Below are positions 52,613 through 60,548 of a stretch of 64,000 nt of DNA, piece after piece. Where the stretch lies: NCBI GenBank assembly GCA_026129865.1, contig JAHCHG010000002.1:1-64000 (forward strand). The letters are read 5' to 3'. The stretch is from Pyrinomonadaceae bacterium. GTDB lineage: Bacteria; Acidobacteriota; Blastocatellia; Pyrinomonadales; Pyrinomonadaceae. The notes below the pieces were generated by a model that saw only the letters and a program-made list of their open reading frames with translations, had not been told where the DNA came from and ran no database searches. Position 1 is the first letter of the stretch. Each line of letters opens with the position of its first letter. The position numbers and the translations under genes are program-made.

Positions 52613-53191
52613 CTAAACTAATCCATCATCGCGCCCTATCCCGAGTGCGTCGGCAACGCGGTTTATATAATTGAACCACGACGCGATCAGCGTTATCTGA
52701 AGGATCGCCTGATCGTCAAAGCCCGCGGTTCTGAGCTTTTCGTGGTTTCCGGGATGGATCTTTCCTGCATCTTTAGTTAGCTGAATTACATAATCGCACA
52801 TAACGCGTTCCGACTCGCTGATCGGTGCGTTTTCGTAATCGGTTTTGAGCTTTTCGCTCAGATCGCTGTCTAAAGTTACGCGACGCAGAAACTCTGCGTG
52901 AGATTTCAGTCAGTAATGGCAATCATTTGTTACCGAGACCATCGTCGCGATCATCTCGTGCTGGCGCCGGTCAAGCGGCAGGTCCGGCGACATCAAAGCG
53001 CCGAAGGTCGAAAAAGCATGAAAAAGTGCGTCGGGAATCAGCGTATGCGAATCGACGATCGTTTCATCGATCGCGCTTGCGCCGTCGACCGGTCGTTCAT
53101 ATTCCGGCGGATAGTTTTTTCGCACGTCCACCATTGCCTTTTGCAGCTTTTCGCCGCCGTCTTCAAATTTTACTGTTTTTATCCAAGCCAT
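52613..53191 (-). CDS. AhpD/CMD-fold peroxidase-related protein with in-frame UGA at the CxxC site: candidate selenoprotein
   Basis: A single frame runs from ATG 53191 to TAG 52613 (192 residues counting the UGA residue) and is interrupted only by a TGA at 52910-52912. Before it: [57 protein letters not shown]. After it: [31 protein letters not shown] and [27 protein letters not shown]. These are the consecutive parts of a peroxidase-related AhpD-like (carboxymuconolactone decarboxylase fold) protein, whose active site is C-x-Y-C followed by xxH. The TGA takes the place of the second cysteine, giving CHYU-LKSH. The conserved sequence on both sides in one frame plus the hairpin at 52870-52912 favour selenocysteine over a nonsense mutation. 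The alternative is a pseudogene arising by one base change from TGC or TGT. Confidence 0.78.
52870..52912 (-). promoter_or_regulatory. Candidate bacterial SECIS element
   Basis: Directly after the in-frame UGA (52912-52910) the mRNA can fold as a lower stem CUGAAAU (52909-52903) with ACUUUAG (52876-52870; one G-U, one mismatch). An internal loop follows, then a perfect 7-bp upper stem ACGCAGA (52899-52893) with UCUGCGU (52889-52883) closed by the loop GUU. The loop G is 17 bases past the UGA. A G at the start of a small apical loop about 16-37 bases from UGA is the rule for bacterial SECIS elements bound by SelB. It has not been tested. Confidence 0.7.
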
Positions 53192-53196
53192 AATTC

Positions 53197-53550
53197 TTAA
53201 ATTGTCTTCCTTGTCGATTTCAGCGACGAGATCAGCATTTTCTGGAGTTCCTCGCAATCGTTCAAAAGCGACGACGCTTCTTTTTCGTTCAAAAATTCCG
53301 AGTCGCGCAAAACACGCAGCCAGAAATTTGTCTTAAAAGCTTCTTTGTTTGCGACCGACAATCGTTTTAAGAAATCCGTTCGATCTTCGCCCTGGCGCGC
53401 CTCTTCGATCAGAACGCCGACCGCCGTCCCCGAATCGAGAATCTTTTTCGAAATGACGAATTCCTTTTTTTGATTGTTTAAATACTGACTAAGCTTTACG
53501 ATTCTGAGCGCAAAATTATAAGACTTTGTGAGCAAAATGCTGTCCGCCAT
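53197..53550 (-). CDS. Four-helix bundle protein (S23/23S-intervening-sequence family)
   Basis: A 117-residue helical protein of the TIGR02436/PF05635 type. LTKSYNFALRIVKLSQYL, FVISKKILDSGTAVGVLIEEARQGEDRTDFLKRLSVANKEAFKTNFWLRVL and LLNDCEELQKMLISSLKST are the four helices with the family's S-(x)-G-S(A)-V-G-x-L-x-EA pattern. In spirochetes it is encoded in 23S rRNA insertions; here it is free-standing and only 5 bp upstream of the candidate selenoprotein, so it is probably co-transcribed with it. Function unknown. Confidence 0.88.
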   Translation of the reverse strand: MADSILLTKSYNFALRIVKLSQYLNNQKKEFVISKKILDSGTAVGVLIEEARQGEDRTDFLKRLSVANKEAFKTNFWLRVLRDSEFLNEKEASSLLNDCEELQKMLISSLKSTRKTI

Positions 53551-53570
53551 TTTTTAGATGTCCTCCAAAT

Positions 53571-54000
53571 AGATTAAAGATTAGAGATAATAGAGTTTAA
53601 CCGACATCTTAACCGAATTATCTAGTATCTTCCATCTCGAATCTATTTCGAAAACACCTTAAGGGTTTTCAACGTTTCCATCCGAGTCGGGCTTGATCAC
53701 TTCGCCGAAACCTAATTTTTTAATTCCCGATAGATTAAAGATTAGAGATACTGGATTTTAACGATAATCTAAAATCTTCCATCTCTAATCTATTTCGAAA
53801 ACACCTTAAGGGTTTTCAACATTTCCATCCGAATCGAGTTTGATCACTTCGCCGAAACGTAATTTTTAAATTCCCGATAGATTAAAGATTAGAGATACTA
53901 GATTTTAACGATAATCTAAAATCTTTCATCTCTAATCTATTTCGAAAACACCCTATGGTTTTACAACATTTCCATCCGAATCGAGTTTGATCACTTCGCC
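53571..54000. repeat. Tandem duplication of the M16 gene 3' end with palindromic spacer (three units)
   Basis: Three units at about 53571-53732, 53733-53878 and 53879-54000 share two parts. One is a palindromic AT-rich section (AGATTAAAGATTAGAGAT ... ATCTCTAATCT). The other encodes, on the minus strand, GFGEVIK(L/P)DSDGNV followed by ENP or VKP and a stop. The TTCGAAAACACC landmark recurs at 53648, 53794 and 53941, so the period is 146-147 bp. The last unit is the true end of the M16 gene; the other two are non-coding copies downstream of its stop. This fills the 402-bp gap before the next gene. Confidence 0.9.
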
Positions 54001-56697
54001 GAAACCGAGCTCTCGAATTCCCTTTTCGACCTTTTCCATATCTCCTACAATGATCCAGATTATCTCGTTGGGTCGCACGAATTTCTTTCCGGCATTGAGG
54101 AGATCGTTTTCGGTGATGCTGCGCATGCGCGCACCGTAATTAGACCAGTAATCGTCCGGCAGGTCGAAATTTACAAGGTCGATCGCTGCGGATTCCAATG
54201 ATGAAAGCGTTTCAAATCTTCCGGGAAGCCGCAAGGTCATATTTCGCATAATGCTTTGAAATTCTTCTCCCGAAACAGGGCGCGTTCCTGCAACGCCTTC
54301 GATCTCTTTTTTTACCTCGACCATTGCTTCTTTGGTTTTATCGGTCTGAACCGGCGCAAGGACCATAAATGTTCGCTGCCCGCGCGAGTCGCGAAGTTGA
54401 CCCGACGTTCCGTAGCTCCAATGTTTATCGAGCCGCAGATTTCTATTAAGCCGCGAAGTGCTCATTCCGCCGAAATTACGGAAAAGCGGTTCCCCGGCGA
54501 GATCTTCTGCCTGTCCGCTTTTTTCAGAAATATGCGCCGCAACGATAGTAGATTGCTGAGCACCGGGACGGTCGAGCAAATAGACCTTTTTACCCGGCGT
54601 ATTCGGCACGGTCGCAAGATTTTTAGCCGGCGCAGTTCCAGTTTTCCAGCCGCCGAATGCTTCTTCCAGCATCGGAACGACCTCAGCCAGTGTCGTGTCG
54701 CCGGTGACGATGACCGTCGAACTTCCGGGTTTGAACCAATCAGAATGCCATTTTGCAAGATCTTCCCTTGAAATTGACTGCACGGTTTCTTCCGTTCCCG
54801 AACCCGGTTTTCCATATGAATGATCGGTTCCGTAGAGGATCGACGGCATAATTCTAAACGCCAGAGCGTTTGGCGAGGCTTTTTCCTGCGCGATCTGTGC
54901 AAGGCGGTTTTGTTTCTGGATCAAAAACTGCGCATTCGGAAACGACGGATTTAAAACGACGTCCGCCATTATTCCGAGCGAAGGCTTTAAATTAGACGCT
55001 GTCGACTGAAGTCGGACGAACGATTGATCAAGCGAAGTTCCTGTGCTCAGCCTTGCGCCCAACGAGTCCAATTCATTTACGATCTGAAACGCGTCCCGCG
55101 ATTTGGTTCCCTCGTCCATCAGCCCAAGCGCCAACGTCGCCAATCCGGCTTTTGCGGCGCTGTCCGAAGCCGCGCCGGCATCGACCGCGAGCGCGATGTT
55201 TACGATCGGCGCTGAATGTCTTTCCAAAAGGATCACCTTCAAACCATTTTTAAGCGCCGCGCGCTGAACTTTTGGAAAACTGATCTCGGGAGCCTGGTCC
55301 AATGCGGGAATTTTCGAACGATCGACCATCGTTTTTCCCGCACTCAAACGGTCAAACGGTCGCACGGTCATGGTATAACTGTTCGCATTGAGCCATTTTT
55401 TAGCCGTTCCGCTGACATCGGCGGCGGTTGCGTTTGCCATCCATTCCAACCGCTTTAAATAAAAGTCCGGCGATCCGCCGTAAGTTTCACTTTCCGCCAA
55501 AATGTCGGAACGACCGCCGAAACCGCCAAGTCTTTCGGTTCCGCGTAGAAAACCGGCGAGATTTCTGCTTTGCGCACGCTGAAGTTCCTCAGCCGTAACA
55601 CCCTTATCGAGCGTTTCCGCGATGACCGCAGACATTTCGCGTTCGGCTTCCGCCGGATCGACGCCCGGTTTGACCGTAAGAATAAAGAACAAAGTACTCG
55701 AAAGTTCGCCGTCGTTGACGAATGCGCTGACATTGGTCGCCAACTCTTTCTCATAAACAAGCCGTTTTGTCAGACGCGCGCTTTTCGATCCGGTCAAAAT
55801 ATCGGCAAAAAGCCCGAGATGCTGTATTTCCTTGTCGCGCCAGGTCGGCGCCATGTAAACACGGTAGATCCGCGCCTGCGGAACTCTGTCCTGCATCTCA
55901 TCGCGAATATTTCTGTCTAAAGTCGGGATCCATCTTTCAAGCCGCGGCAGCGGCGGACCGGGTTTTATATCGCCGAAATATTTGTTGACAAGTTCAAAAG
56001 CCCGCGCCGGAGTTATATCGCCGGCGAGCGAAATTACGGCATTATTCGGACCGTAATTTGTCGCGTACCATTCTTTGATATCCTCGAGCGATGCCGCATT
56101 CAGATCTTCCATCGAACCGATCGTTGACCAGGAATAAGGGTGCGAATATGGATAGATCTTTCCGAAAATGTTCGAAAACACCGTGCCGTAAGGCTGATTT
56201 TCACCCTGTCGCTTTTCGTTCTTAACTACGCCGCGTTCGCGCTCGAGCATTTCCTTTGAAATATAATTTCTCAAAAATCCCATTCTGTCCGCTTCCAAAA
56301 AGAGCGTTCGCTCGAGCGCTGAAACCGGAACATCTTCAAAAAAATTGGTTCTGTCGGTGTTCGTCGTTCCGTTGCGGTTGTTCGCGCCGATATCGTCCAT
56401 CGCTTCGCGGAAACCGGACGGATGATTTTCCGAACCGTTAAAGAAAAAATGTTCGAAAAGATGCGCAAAACCTGTTTTACCGCGCTGTTCGTTGCGCGAA
56501 CCGACGTGATACCACATATTTACGCCGACGATCGGAACGCTGTGATCTTCATGAACGATCAATGTCAACCCGTTGTCGAGCACGAATTTTTGATATTTCA
56601 CCTCATATTCGGCTGGGTCGAAAACTCTCTTCTGCGCGAAAACATTAATGGAAAAAAGGAGCGTAACGACAGCGGCAAGCGAAGCAATTCTTTTCAT
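53953..56697 (-). CDS. M16 family zinc metallopeptidase (tandem insulinase-like)
   Basis: A 914-residue secreted peptidase (signal peptide MKRIASLAAVVTLLFSINVFAQ). The first M16 domain has the inverted zinc site HLFEH (His79, Glu82, His83; GKTGFAHLFEHFFFNGSENHPSG) and the distal Glu in ERERGVVKNE. The second half-domain from about residue 470 (ALKNGLKVILLERHSAPIVNIALAVDAGAASDSAAKAGLATLALGLMDEGT) has no HxxEH and is the structural partner. The two halves together form the clam-shell chamber that cleaves short peptides in the periplasm. The C-terminal coding segment is present in extra non-coding copies just downstream. Confidence 0.93.
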   Translation of the reverse strand: MKRIASLAAVVTLLFSINVFAQKRVFDPAEYEVKYQKFVLDNGLTLIVHEDHSVPIVGVNMWYHVGSRNEQRGKTGFAHLFEHFFFNGSENHPSGFREAMDDIGANNRNGTTNTDRTNFFEDVPVSALERTLFLEADRMGFLRNYISKEMLERERGVVKNEKRQGENQPYGTVFSNIFGKIYPYSHPYSWSTIGSMEDLNAASLEDIKEWYATNYGPNNAVISLAGDITPARAFELVNKYFGDIKPGPPLPRLERWIPTLDRNIRDEMQDRVPQARIYRVYMAPTWRDKEIQHLGLFADILTGSKSARLTKRLVYEKELATNVSAFVNDGELSSTLFFILTVKPGVDPAEAEREMSAVIAETLDKGVTAEELQRAQSRNLAGFLRGTERLGGFGGRSDILAESETYGGSPDFYLKRLEWMANATAADVSGTAKKWLNANSYTMTVRPFDRLSAGKTMVDRSKIPALDQAPEISFPKVQRAALKNGLKVILLERHSAPIVNIALAVDAGAASDSAAKAGLATLALGLMDEGTKSRDAFQIVNELDSLGARLSTGTSLDQSFVRLQSTASNLKPSLGIMADVVLNPSFPNAQFLIQKQNRLAQIAQEKASPNALAFRIMPSILYGTDHSYGKPGSGTEETVQSISREDLAKWHSDWFKPGSSTVIVTGDTTLAEVVPMLEEAFGGWKTGTAPAKNLATVPNTPGKKVYLLDRPGAQQSTIVAAHISEKSGQAEDLAGEPLFRNFGGMSTSRLNRNLRLDKHWSYGTSGQLRDSRGQRTFMVLAPVQTDKTKEAMVEVKKEIEGVAGTRPVSGEEFQSIMRNMTLRLPGRFETLSSLESAAIDLVNFDLPDDYWSNYGARMRSITENDLLNAGKKFVRPNEIIWIIVGDMEKVEKGIRELGFGEVIKLDSDGNVVKP

Positions 56698-56785
56698 AAT
56701 TTTAATTTAAGGGTTTGAAAAATATCGTTGGAATTCCTGTTATTACGCCATAAACCTCAAAATGGTTCAAGTTCCGCCATTCAGA

Positions 56786-56982
56786 GGCAGAAACGCGACC
56801 GCTAGGGAGCGTGCAATAGTTCGCGTCCGACAATTCAGAGTGTTCACAATTGATCTTCCTGTTTCCCGGATCACGAGGATCTTCAAGTTTTTGCTCCCTC
56901 TGCCGTTCGAGTTTATGCAGATACAGCATTCGGTGGAGCGGTCCAGGGTTGTATCACGCTCCCTGGCGGTCGCATTTCTGTC
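56786..56982. repeat. REP-like 29-bp repeat, inverted pair
   Basis: A GGCAGAAACGCGACCGCTAG GGAGCGTGC-type unit lies at 56786-56814 in plus orientation and a diverged copy in minus orientation at 56954-56982. They flank about 140 bp without genes. The same unit recurs five more times at 57961-58423. The rest of 56698-57007 shows no gene. Confidence 0.85.
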
Positions 56983-57007
56983 TTTAGCGCGTTAAAATGC
57001 ATTACCG

Positions 57008-57184
57008 ATGACACCCAACGACGTTATCTATCACATAAAGCAATCCAAAGAGTTCACCGACGCCTGGAATCACTTCTCCCGCGAGGAAAAAGAAGAGGTG
57101 ATAAAACGCCTCGAAGATCAGAGCCCGAAGGATATTGCTAAAGTATTGACAGAGGTAAAAACCGGGCAGTACAGATTATTTTAA
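57008..57184 (+). CDS. Small hypothetical ORF (58 residues)
   Basis: ATG 57008 to TAA 57184 encodes a charged helical peptide (KQSKEFTDAWNHFSREEKEEVI, KDIAKVLTEVKTGQYRLF). No ribosome-binding site is clear and no family is recognised. After the stop the sequence reads on in another frame as if a longer gene (NPYRFISYGRLL) had been broken. Real expression is uncertain. Confidence 0.25.
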   Translation: MTPNDVIYHIKQSKEFTDAWNHFSREEKEEVIKRLEDQSPKDIAKVLTEVKTGQYRLF

Positions 57185-57311
57185 ATCCCTATCGATTCAT
57201 CTCTTACGGTCGTTTGCTATTCCAAAAAACGAGGCGTAAAATCCGTCTATCAATTTGGGCGGTTGCCTGAATTAAAGTTCAAAAACTAACAAAAGGAACA
57301 GGAATAAACGG

Positions 57312-57794
57312 ATGACAAAATTAAACAAAATTTCCATCGCAGCAGTTGCTTTTACGCTGATCGCAGTTGTTATCGGGTGCAATATGAGCACAGCGAACAT
57401 GTCCGGTCTTACCGTTTCAAAAGATTCTGACGGCAAGACGCCGGCGACATCGTTTAAGAACGGCGATACGCTTTACGCAAGAGCGCCGATCGCAAACAAT
57501 CCGGGAAAAGTGAAAGTCAAATTTTACCTGGTTGCCGATGATGTCAAGCAGTTGAAGAAGGGCGAAACGCTTACGGGATCTGAAGTTTCGGTCGACCTAG
57601 ACGGCGACGGTGTTGCTACCTATTCGGTTCCGGTTAAAGACGGATTGCCGGCAGGAAAATATACACTTAACGCCGATATGATAAATGATGCGGGCGAGAA
57701 AAAGGACGGAAAAACTTCGAGCGTAACAATTGAAACATCCGCCGCGACCGACAGCGACACAAGCGAGCCGGTTGAAAATAGCGACGATAATTAA
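57312..57794 (+). CDS. Small lipoprotein
   Basis: A 160-residue protein with a type II signal: ISIAAVAFTLIAVVIGCN ends in the lipobox VIGC, so Cys23 should be lipidated. The mature domain is a single immunoglobulin-like or transthyretin-like beta-sandwich (FKNGDTLYARAPIANNPGKVKVKFYLVADDVKQLKKGETLTGSEVSVDLDGDGVATYSVPVKDGLPAGKYTLNADMIND). An acidic Ser/Asp tail follows (DSDTSEPVENSDDN). REP-like repeat clusters lie on both sides. The specific role is unknown. Confidence 0.75.
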   Translation: MTKLNKISIAAVAFTLIAVVIGCNMSTANMSGLTVSKDSDGKTPATSFKNGDTLYARAPIANNPGKVKVKFYLVADDVKQLKKGETLTGSEVSVDLDGDGVATYSVPVKDGLPAGKYTLNADMINDAGEKKDGKTSSVTIETSAATDSDTSEPVENSDDN

Positions 57795-57818
57795 ATTTTC
57801 GATCGCAGAACAAGAAAC

Positions 57819-57851
57819 AAGCGCCGCGGCATGATCGCCGGGCGCTTTTCT
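57819..57851 (+). terminator. Terminator of the lipoprotein gene
   Basis: AAGCGCC (57819-57825) pairs with GGCGCTT (57841-57847), followed by TTC, 25 bp past the stop. Confidence 0.7.
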
Positions 57852-57960
57852 TCATTTATGGATCAATTGACAATTCGGTTTCACCCGTTTACTGATGTCA
57901 AGAATTGCACTCTTTCCCACAGCTAAACCTCTTCCCTAGCAAAATTTTCATCGCACCAAA

Positions 57961-58423
57961 GGCAGAAACGCGACCGCAGTGAGCGCGCGACTCGTCATAC
58001 CAAGGGCAGAAACGCGACCGCTAGGGAGCGTGCAGAACACCGGGAGTTCTCACGCTGATTAAATTGCAGATCATGCCGCTTTCACGCTCTTTGTCCGACA
58101 CTTCTCTTCAGCAGTTAGGGTTTTGCAAACAAATTCCGATAAGCTTATAGATCCTGCAGCCGGACAAAATCCGGGTCTTAGATCTAAGACGAAGTGGCTC
58201 TAATACTCCCCGGCAGCGGGAGTTTTTGCGTTAAGTCTAATGATCCTGTTTGAATTGAAGGGCTTGATGAGTTTTAACCACTTGTTGACCGATGACGGAG
58301 TTTAGCACGCTCCCTAGCGGTCGCGTTTCTGCCTCCGGTGCGGAGCTTAGCACGCTCCCTAGCGGTCGCGTTTCTGCCTCCGGTGCGGAGGTTCGCACGC
58401 TCTTTTGCTGCAGCGTTTCTGGC
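57961..58423. repeat. Cluster of five REP-like repeats in a 655-bp gene-free stretch
   Basis: Units of the GGCAGAAACGCGACCG type lie in plus orientation at 57961-57989 and 58005-58033, and in minus orientation at 58305-58333, 58350-58378 and 58395-58423 (45-bp spacing for the last three, 44 bp for the first two). Plus units precede minus units, so the whole block can fold into a large hairpin. Apart from a small hairpin at 58205-58227, the 58034-58304 interval holds nothing I can identify. Confidence 0.88.
58205..58227 (+). terminator. Terminator-like hairpin without an upstream gene
   Basis: ACTCCC (58205-58210) pairs with GGGAGT (58218-58223), then TTTTG. It is preceded by CCGGACAAAATCCGG and TCTTAGATCTAAGA palindromes. 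With no protein gene before it, it may mark the end of a small RNA. Confidence 0.35.
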
Positions 58424-58449
58424 GGTCGGTCATCTTGAAGCGCGCGCTT

Positions 58450-59763
58450 TCAACCCTTCTTTTGCATATCCCGCGAAACCTTTTGAACCTCGTCCAAAAC
58501 GCGGAGAAGATTACCGCTCCAGAGTTTCTCGATCTGATCTTTTGTATAACCGCGTCGTACGAGTTCTAACGTTACATTAAATGTTTCCGAAGCGTCGTCC
58601 CAGCCTTTAACACCGCCGCCGCCGTCAAAGTCCGAACTGATCCCGACATGATCGATCCCCATCTTTTTGACAAGATAATCGATATGGTCGACAAAATCTT
58701 TAACATCCACATCCGGCGCTTTATCTTTTAGCTTTTCGTCGATCACGGGTTTGGCTTTTGCGCGGATCTCCATAAATTTGCCGAAATATTCTTCGCGCGC
58801 CTTTTCGTTCAGCTTTCCAACTTCCGCGCGTTCCAGCATTTTGAAATTTTCCTTGGCGGCAAACTCTTTGATTATTTCGGCTGACATCTTGTTGCGCAGA
58901 TCGTTCTTTTCCTTATTTACATAACCGCGGAATGCAACCGCCTGGACGACACCGCCGTTCTTTTTAATAAGCTCAAGCTGTTCGTCGTCAAGATTTCGGC
59001 TGTGATCGCAAAGCGCACGTGCCCCGCTGTGCGAGGCAATGACGGGAGCTTTCGTCAATTTCAACGTCTGAATATTGGCTTCTTTCGACGGATGCGAAAG
59101 GTCGATCATTATTCCCCATTTATTCATTTCGGAAACCGCCTTTTTGCCCATTTCGCTCAAACCGTTATGCAGCCATTTATTGTCGCCCTCGCCGGTGTTT
59201 GAATCGGCAAGCTGGCTGTGACCGTTGTGCGCCATGGACATATAACGCGCGCCGCGTTTTGCAAACTTTTCAATGTTCGAAAGATCGGTACCGATCGGGT
59301 AAGCATTCTCGACTCCGATCATCGCAACAAGTTTTCCCTTTTTAGCGATGCGGCGGACATCGTCAGAGGTCAGCGCAAGTTCGATCTCATTCGGCGCGAT
59401 CGTTTTCGTCAATCTTTCGATCGCTTCAAATTTATCAATTGCATTGTCATACGCCTTTCTATATCCCGCTTCGTTCAGGTCGCCCTGACCTGTATAGACG
59501 ATAAAAAACGCTACATCCAACCCGCCGGCTTTCATCTTCGGAAGATTTACCTGCGTTTGGAGATCCTGCGTGTAATTTTTCTCCGCGGTGAAATTTGAAG
59601 TGTTAATATCCGCGTGCGTGTCGAGCGTGATCACATCTTTATGTATCTTTCTCGCTTTGGCGATCAGCGCGTCTTCATCGGACATTTTCTGAGCGTCCTG
59701 TTTGGTCGCAGCGAACGTAAAAAAAATGGAAGCCGCTAAAAATGCGGTCGTAAATCTTTTCAT
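58450..59763 (-). CDS. M19 membrane dipeptidase (renal-dipeptidase family)
   Basis: A 437-residue secreted zinc dipeptidase (signal peptide MKRFTTAFLAASIFFTFAAT). Metal ligands: His50 and Asp52 in VITLDTHADINTS; Glu in MIGVENAYPIG; later IMIDLSHPSKEA and PVIASHSGARALCDHSRNLDD supply the remaining His residues and the substrate-binding Arg. HVGISSDFDGGGGV follows. The C-terminal YTKDQIEKLWSGNLLRVLDEVQK is also typical. It is expected to cleave dipeptides in the periplasm. The start is supported by GGAGATAAT upstream. Confidence 0.93.
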   Translation of the reverse strand: MKRFTTAFLAASIFFTFAATKQDAQKMSDEDALIAKARKIHKDVITLDTHADINTSNFTAEKNYTQDLQTQVNLPKMKAGGLDVAFFIVYTGQGDLNEAGYRKAYDNAIDKFEAIERLTKTIAPNEIELALTSDDVRRIAKKGKLVAMIGVENAYPIGTDLSNIEKFAKRGARYMSMAHNGHSQLADSNTGEGDNKWLHNGLSEMGKKAVSEMNKWGIMIDLSHPSKEANIQTLKLTKAPVIASHSGARALCDHSRNLDDEQLELIKKNGGVVQAVAFRGYVNKEKNDLRNKMSAEIIKEFAAKENFKMLERAEVGKLNEKAREEYFGKFMEIRAKAKPVIDEKLKDKAPDVDVKDFVDHIDYLVKKMGIDHVGISSDFDGGGGVKGWDDASETFNVTLELVRRGYTKDQIEKLWSGNLLRVLDEVQKVSRDMQKKG

Positions 59764-59918
59764 AATTATCTCCGGGGGATTTTAATTTGGGAATAAAAAT
59801 TCCAATCGCTGTTGTTACGCAGCAAACCGCAATTTTGTTTTCTTATCGAAAAAAGCATTTCTGAGTCATACAAAAAAACGCGCCTTAATCGACGAAAAAT
59901 GTATAGAATAGGCACGTT

Positions 59919-60440
59919 ATGACGCCGCAGATCGAAATTATCAAGGAATTGTCCCGTAACCGGAGCGTTTTTCACGCAATGCTTGCCGGCACGCCGCGCG
60001 ATGAATTTGTATGGAAACCCGCCGCTGATAAATGGAGTTTGATCGAAGTGCTCAGTCATCTTGTCGATGAAGAGCGCGGAGATTTTCGCGCGCGTGTCAG
60101 TCATTCGCTCCAATCGTTAAACGAGCCTCTGCCGCCGATCGATCCCGTCGGCTGGGTTCGGAGCCGGAAATATCTCGACCAGAACTTCGATCAAAAGCTT
60201 GAAGAGTTGATGGAAGAGCGTCGAAGGTCGATCAAGTGGTTAAACCAGCTCGAATCGCCCGTTTGGGAAAACTTTATCGAACATCCCGCACTGGGAAAAA
60301 TGACTGCCAAGGGTTTCCTTGCGAACTGGCTCGCGCACGACCAGATCCATATTCGCCAGATCGTTAAGATAAAACGCGCGTATCTTTCTTTTGTGTCGGA
60401 TGAAGATCTTTCCTACGCCGGCAACTGCGCGCAAACTTGA
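59919..60440 (+). CDS. DinB-family (DinB_2) four-helix protein
   Basis: A 173-residue metal-binding four-helix protein. Conserved histidines lie in VLSHLVDEERGDFRARV and WLAHDQIHIRQIVKIKRAYL, which place the typical three-histidine nickel/zinc site. FVWKPAADKWSLIEVL is the characteristic 'W-x-P...W' N-terminal motif. DinB-fold proteins include thiol transferases that use bacillithiol or mycothiol; the substrate here is unknown. Confidence 0.88.
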   Translation: MTPQIEIIKELSRNRSVFHAMLAGTPRDEFVWKPAADKWSLIEVLSHLVDEERGDFRARVSHSLQSLNEPLPPIDPVGWVRSRKYLDQNFDQKLEELMEERRRSIKWLNQLESPVWENFIEHPALGKMTAKGFLANWLAHDQIHIRQIVKIKRAYLSFVSDEDLSYAGNCAQT

Positions 60441-60479
60441 TAATTGACTGTTTGCAAACACGATAATGCGTGGAATTTA

Positions 60480-60535
60480 AACTTGACTGAGTCAAATTTG
60501 TAAGCTGCTAAAGTTTGACTCAGTCAAGTTATTTT
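60480..60535. terminator. Bidirectional terminator with perfect 17-bp arms
   Basis: AACTTGACTGAGTCAAA (60480-60496) and TTTGACTCAGTCAAGTT (60514-60530) are perfect inverted arms with a 17-base loop, followed by ATTTTTA. They lie between the convergent DinB and delta-60 genes. Each arm contains TTGACTNAGTCAA, a pseudo-palindrome, so a protein-binding role is also possible. Confidence 0.75.
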
Positions 60536-60548
60536 TATCTCGTGCAGA

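Noticed and set aside
52613-53257. Two separate small genes (52613-52801 and 52910-53257).
   Set aside because: Both are parts of one frame joined across a single TGA, with AhpD-like motifs running through the junction; treating them as two genes would hide the likely selenocysteine.
53571-54000. Repeat block considered as CRISPR or as a transposon end.
   Set aside because: Units are about 147 bp, tandem, contain the 3' end of the neighbouring gene, and no cas or transposase gene is present.
58140-58230. Palindromic stretch considered as a tRNA.
   Set aside because: The hairpins (CCGGACAAAATCCGG, AGATCTAAGA, ACTCCC/GGGAGT) do not form a cloverleaf, and no TTCRA-type T-loop is present.
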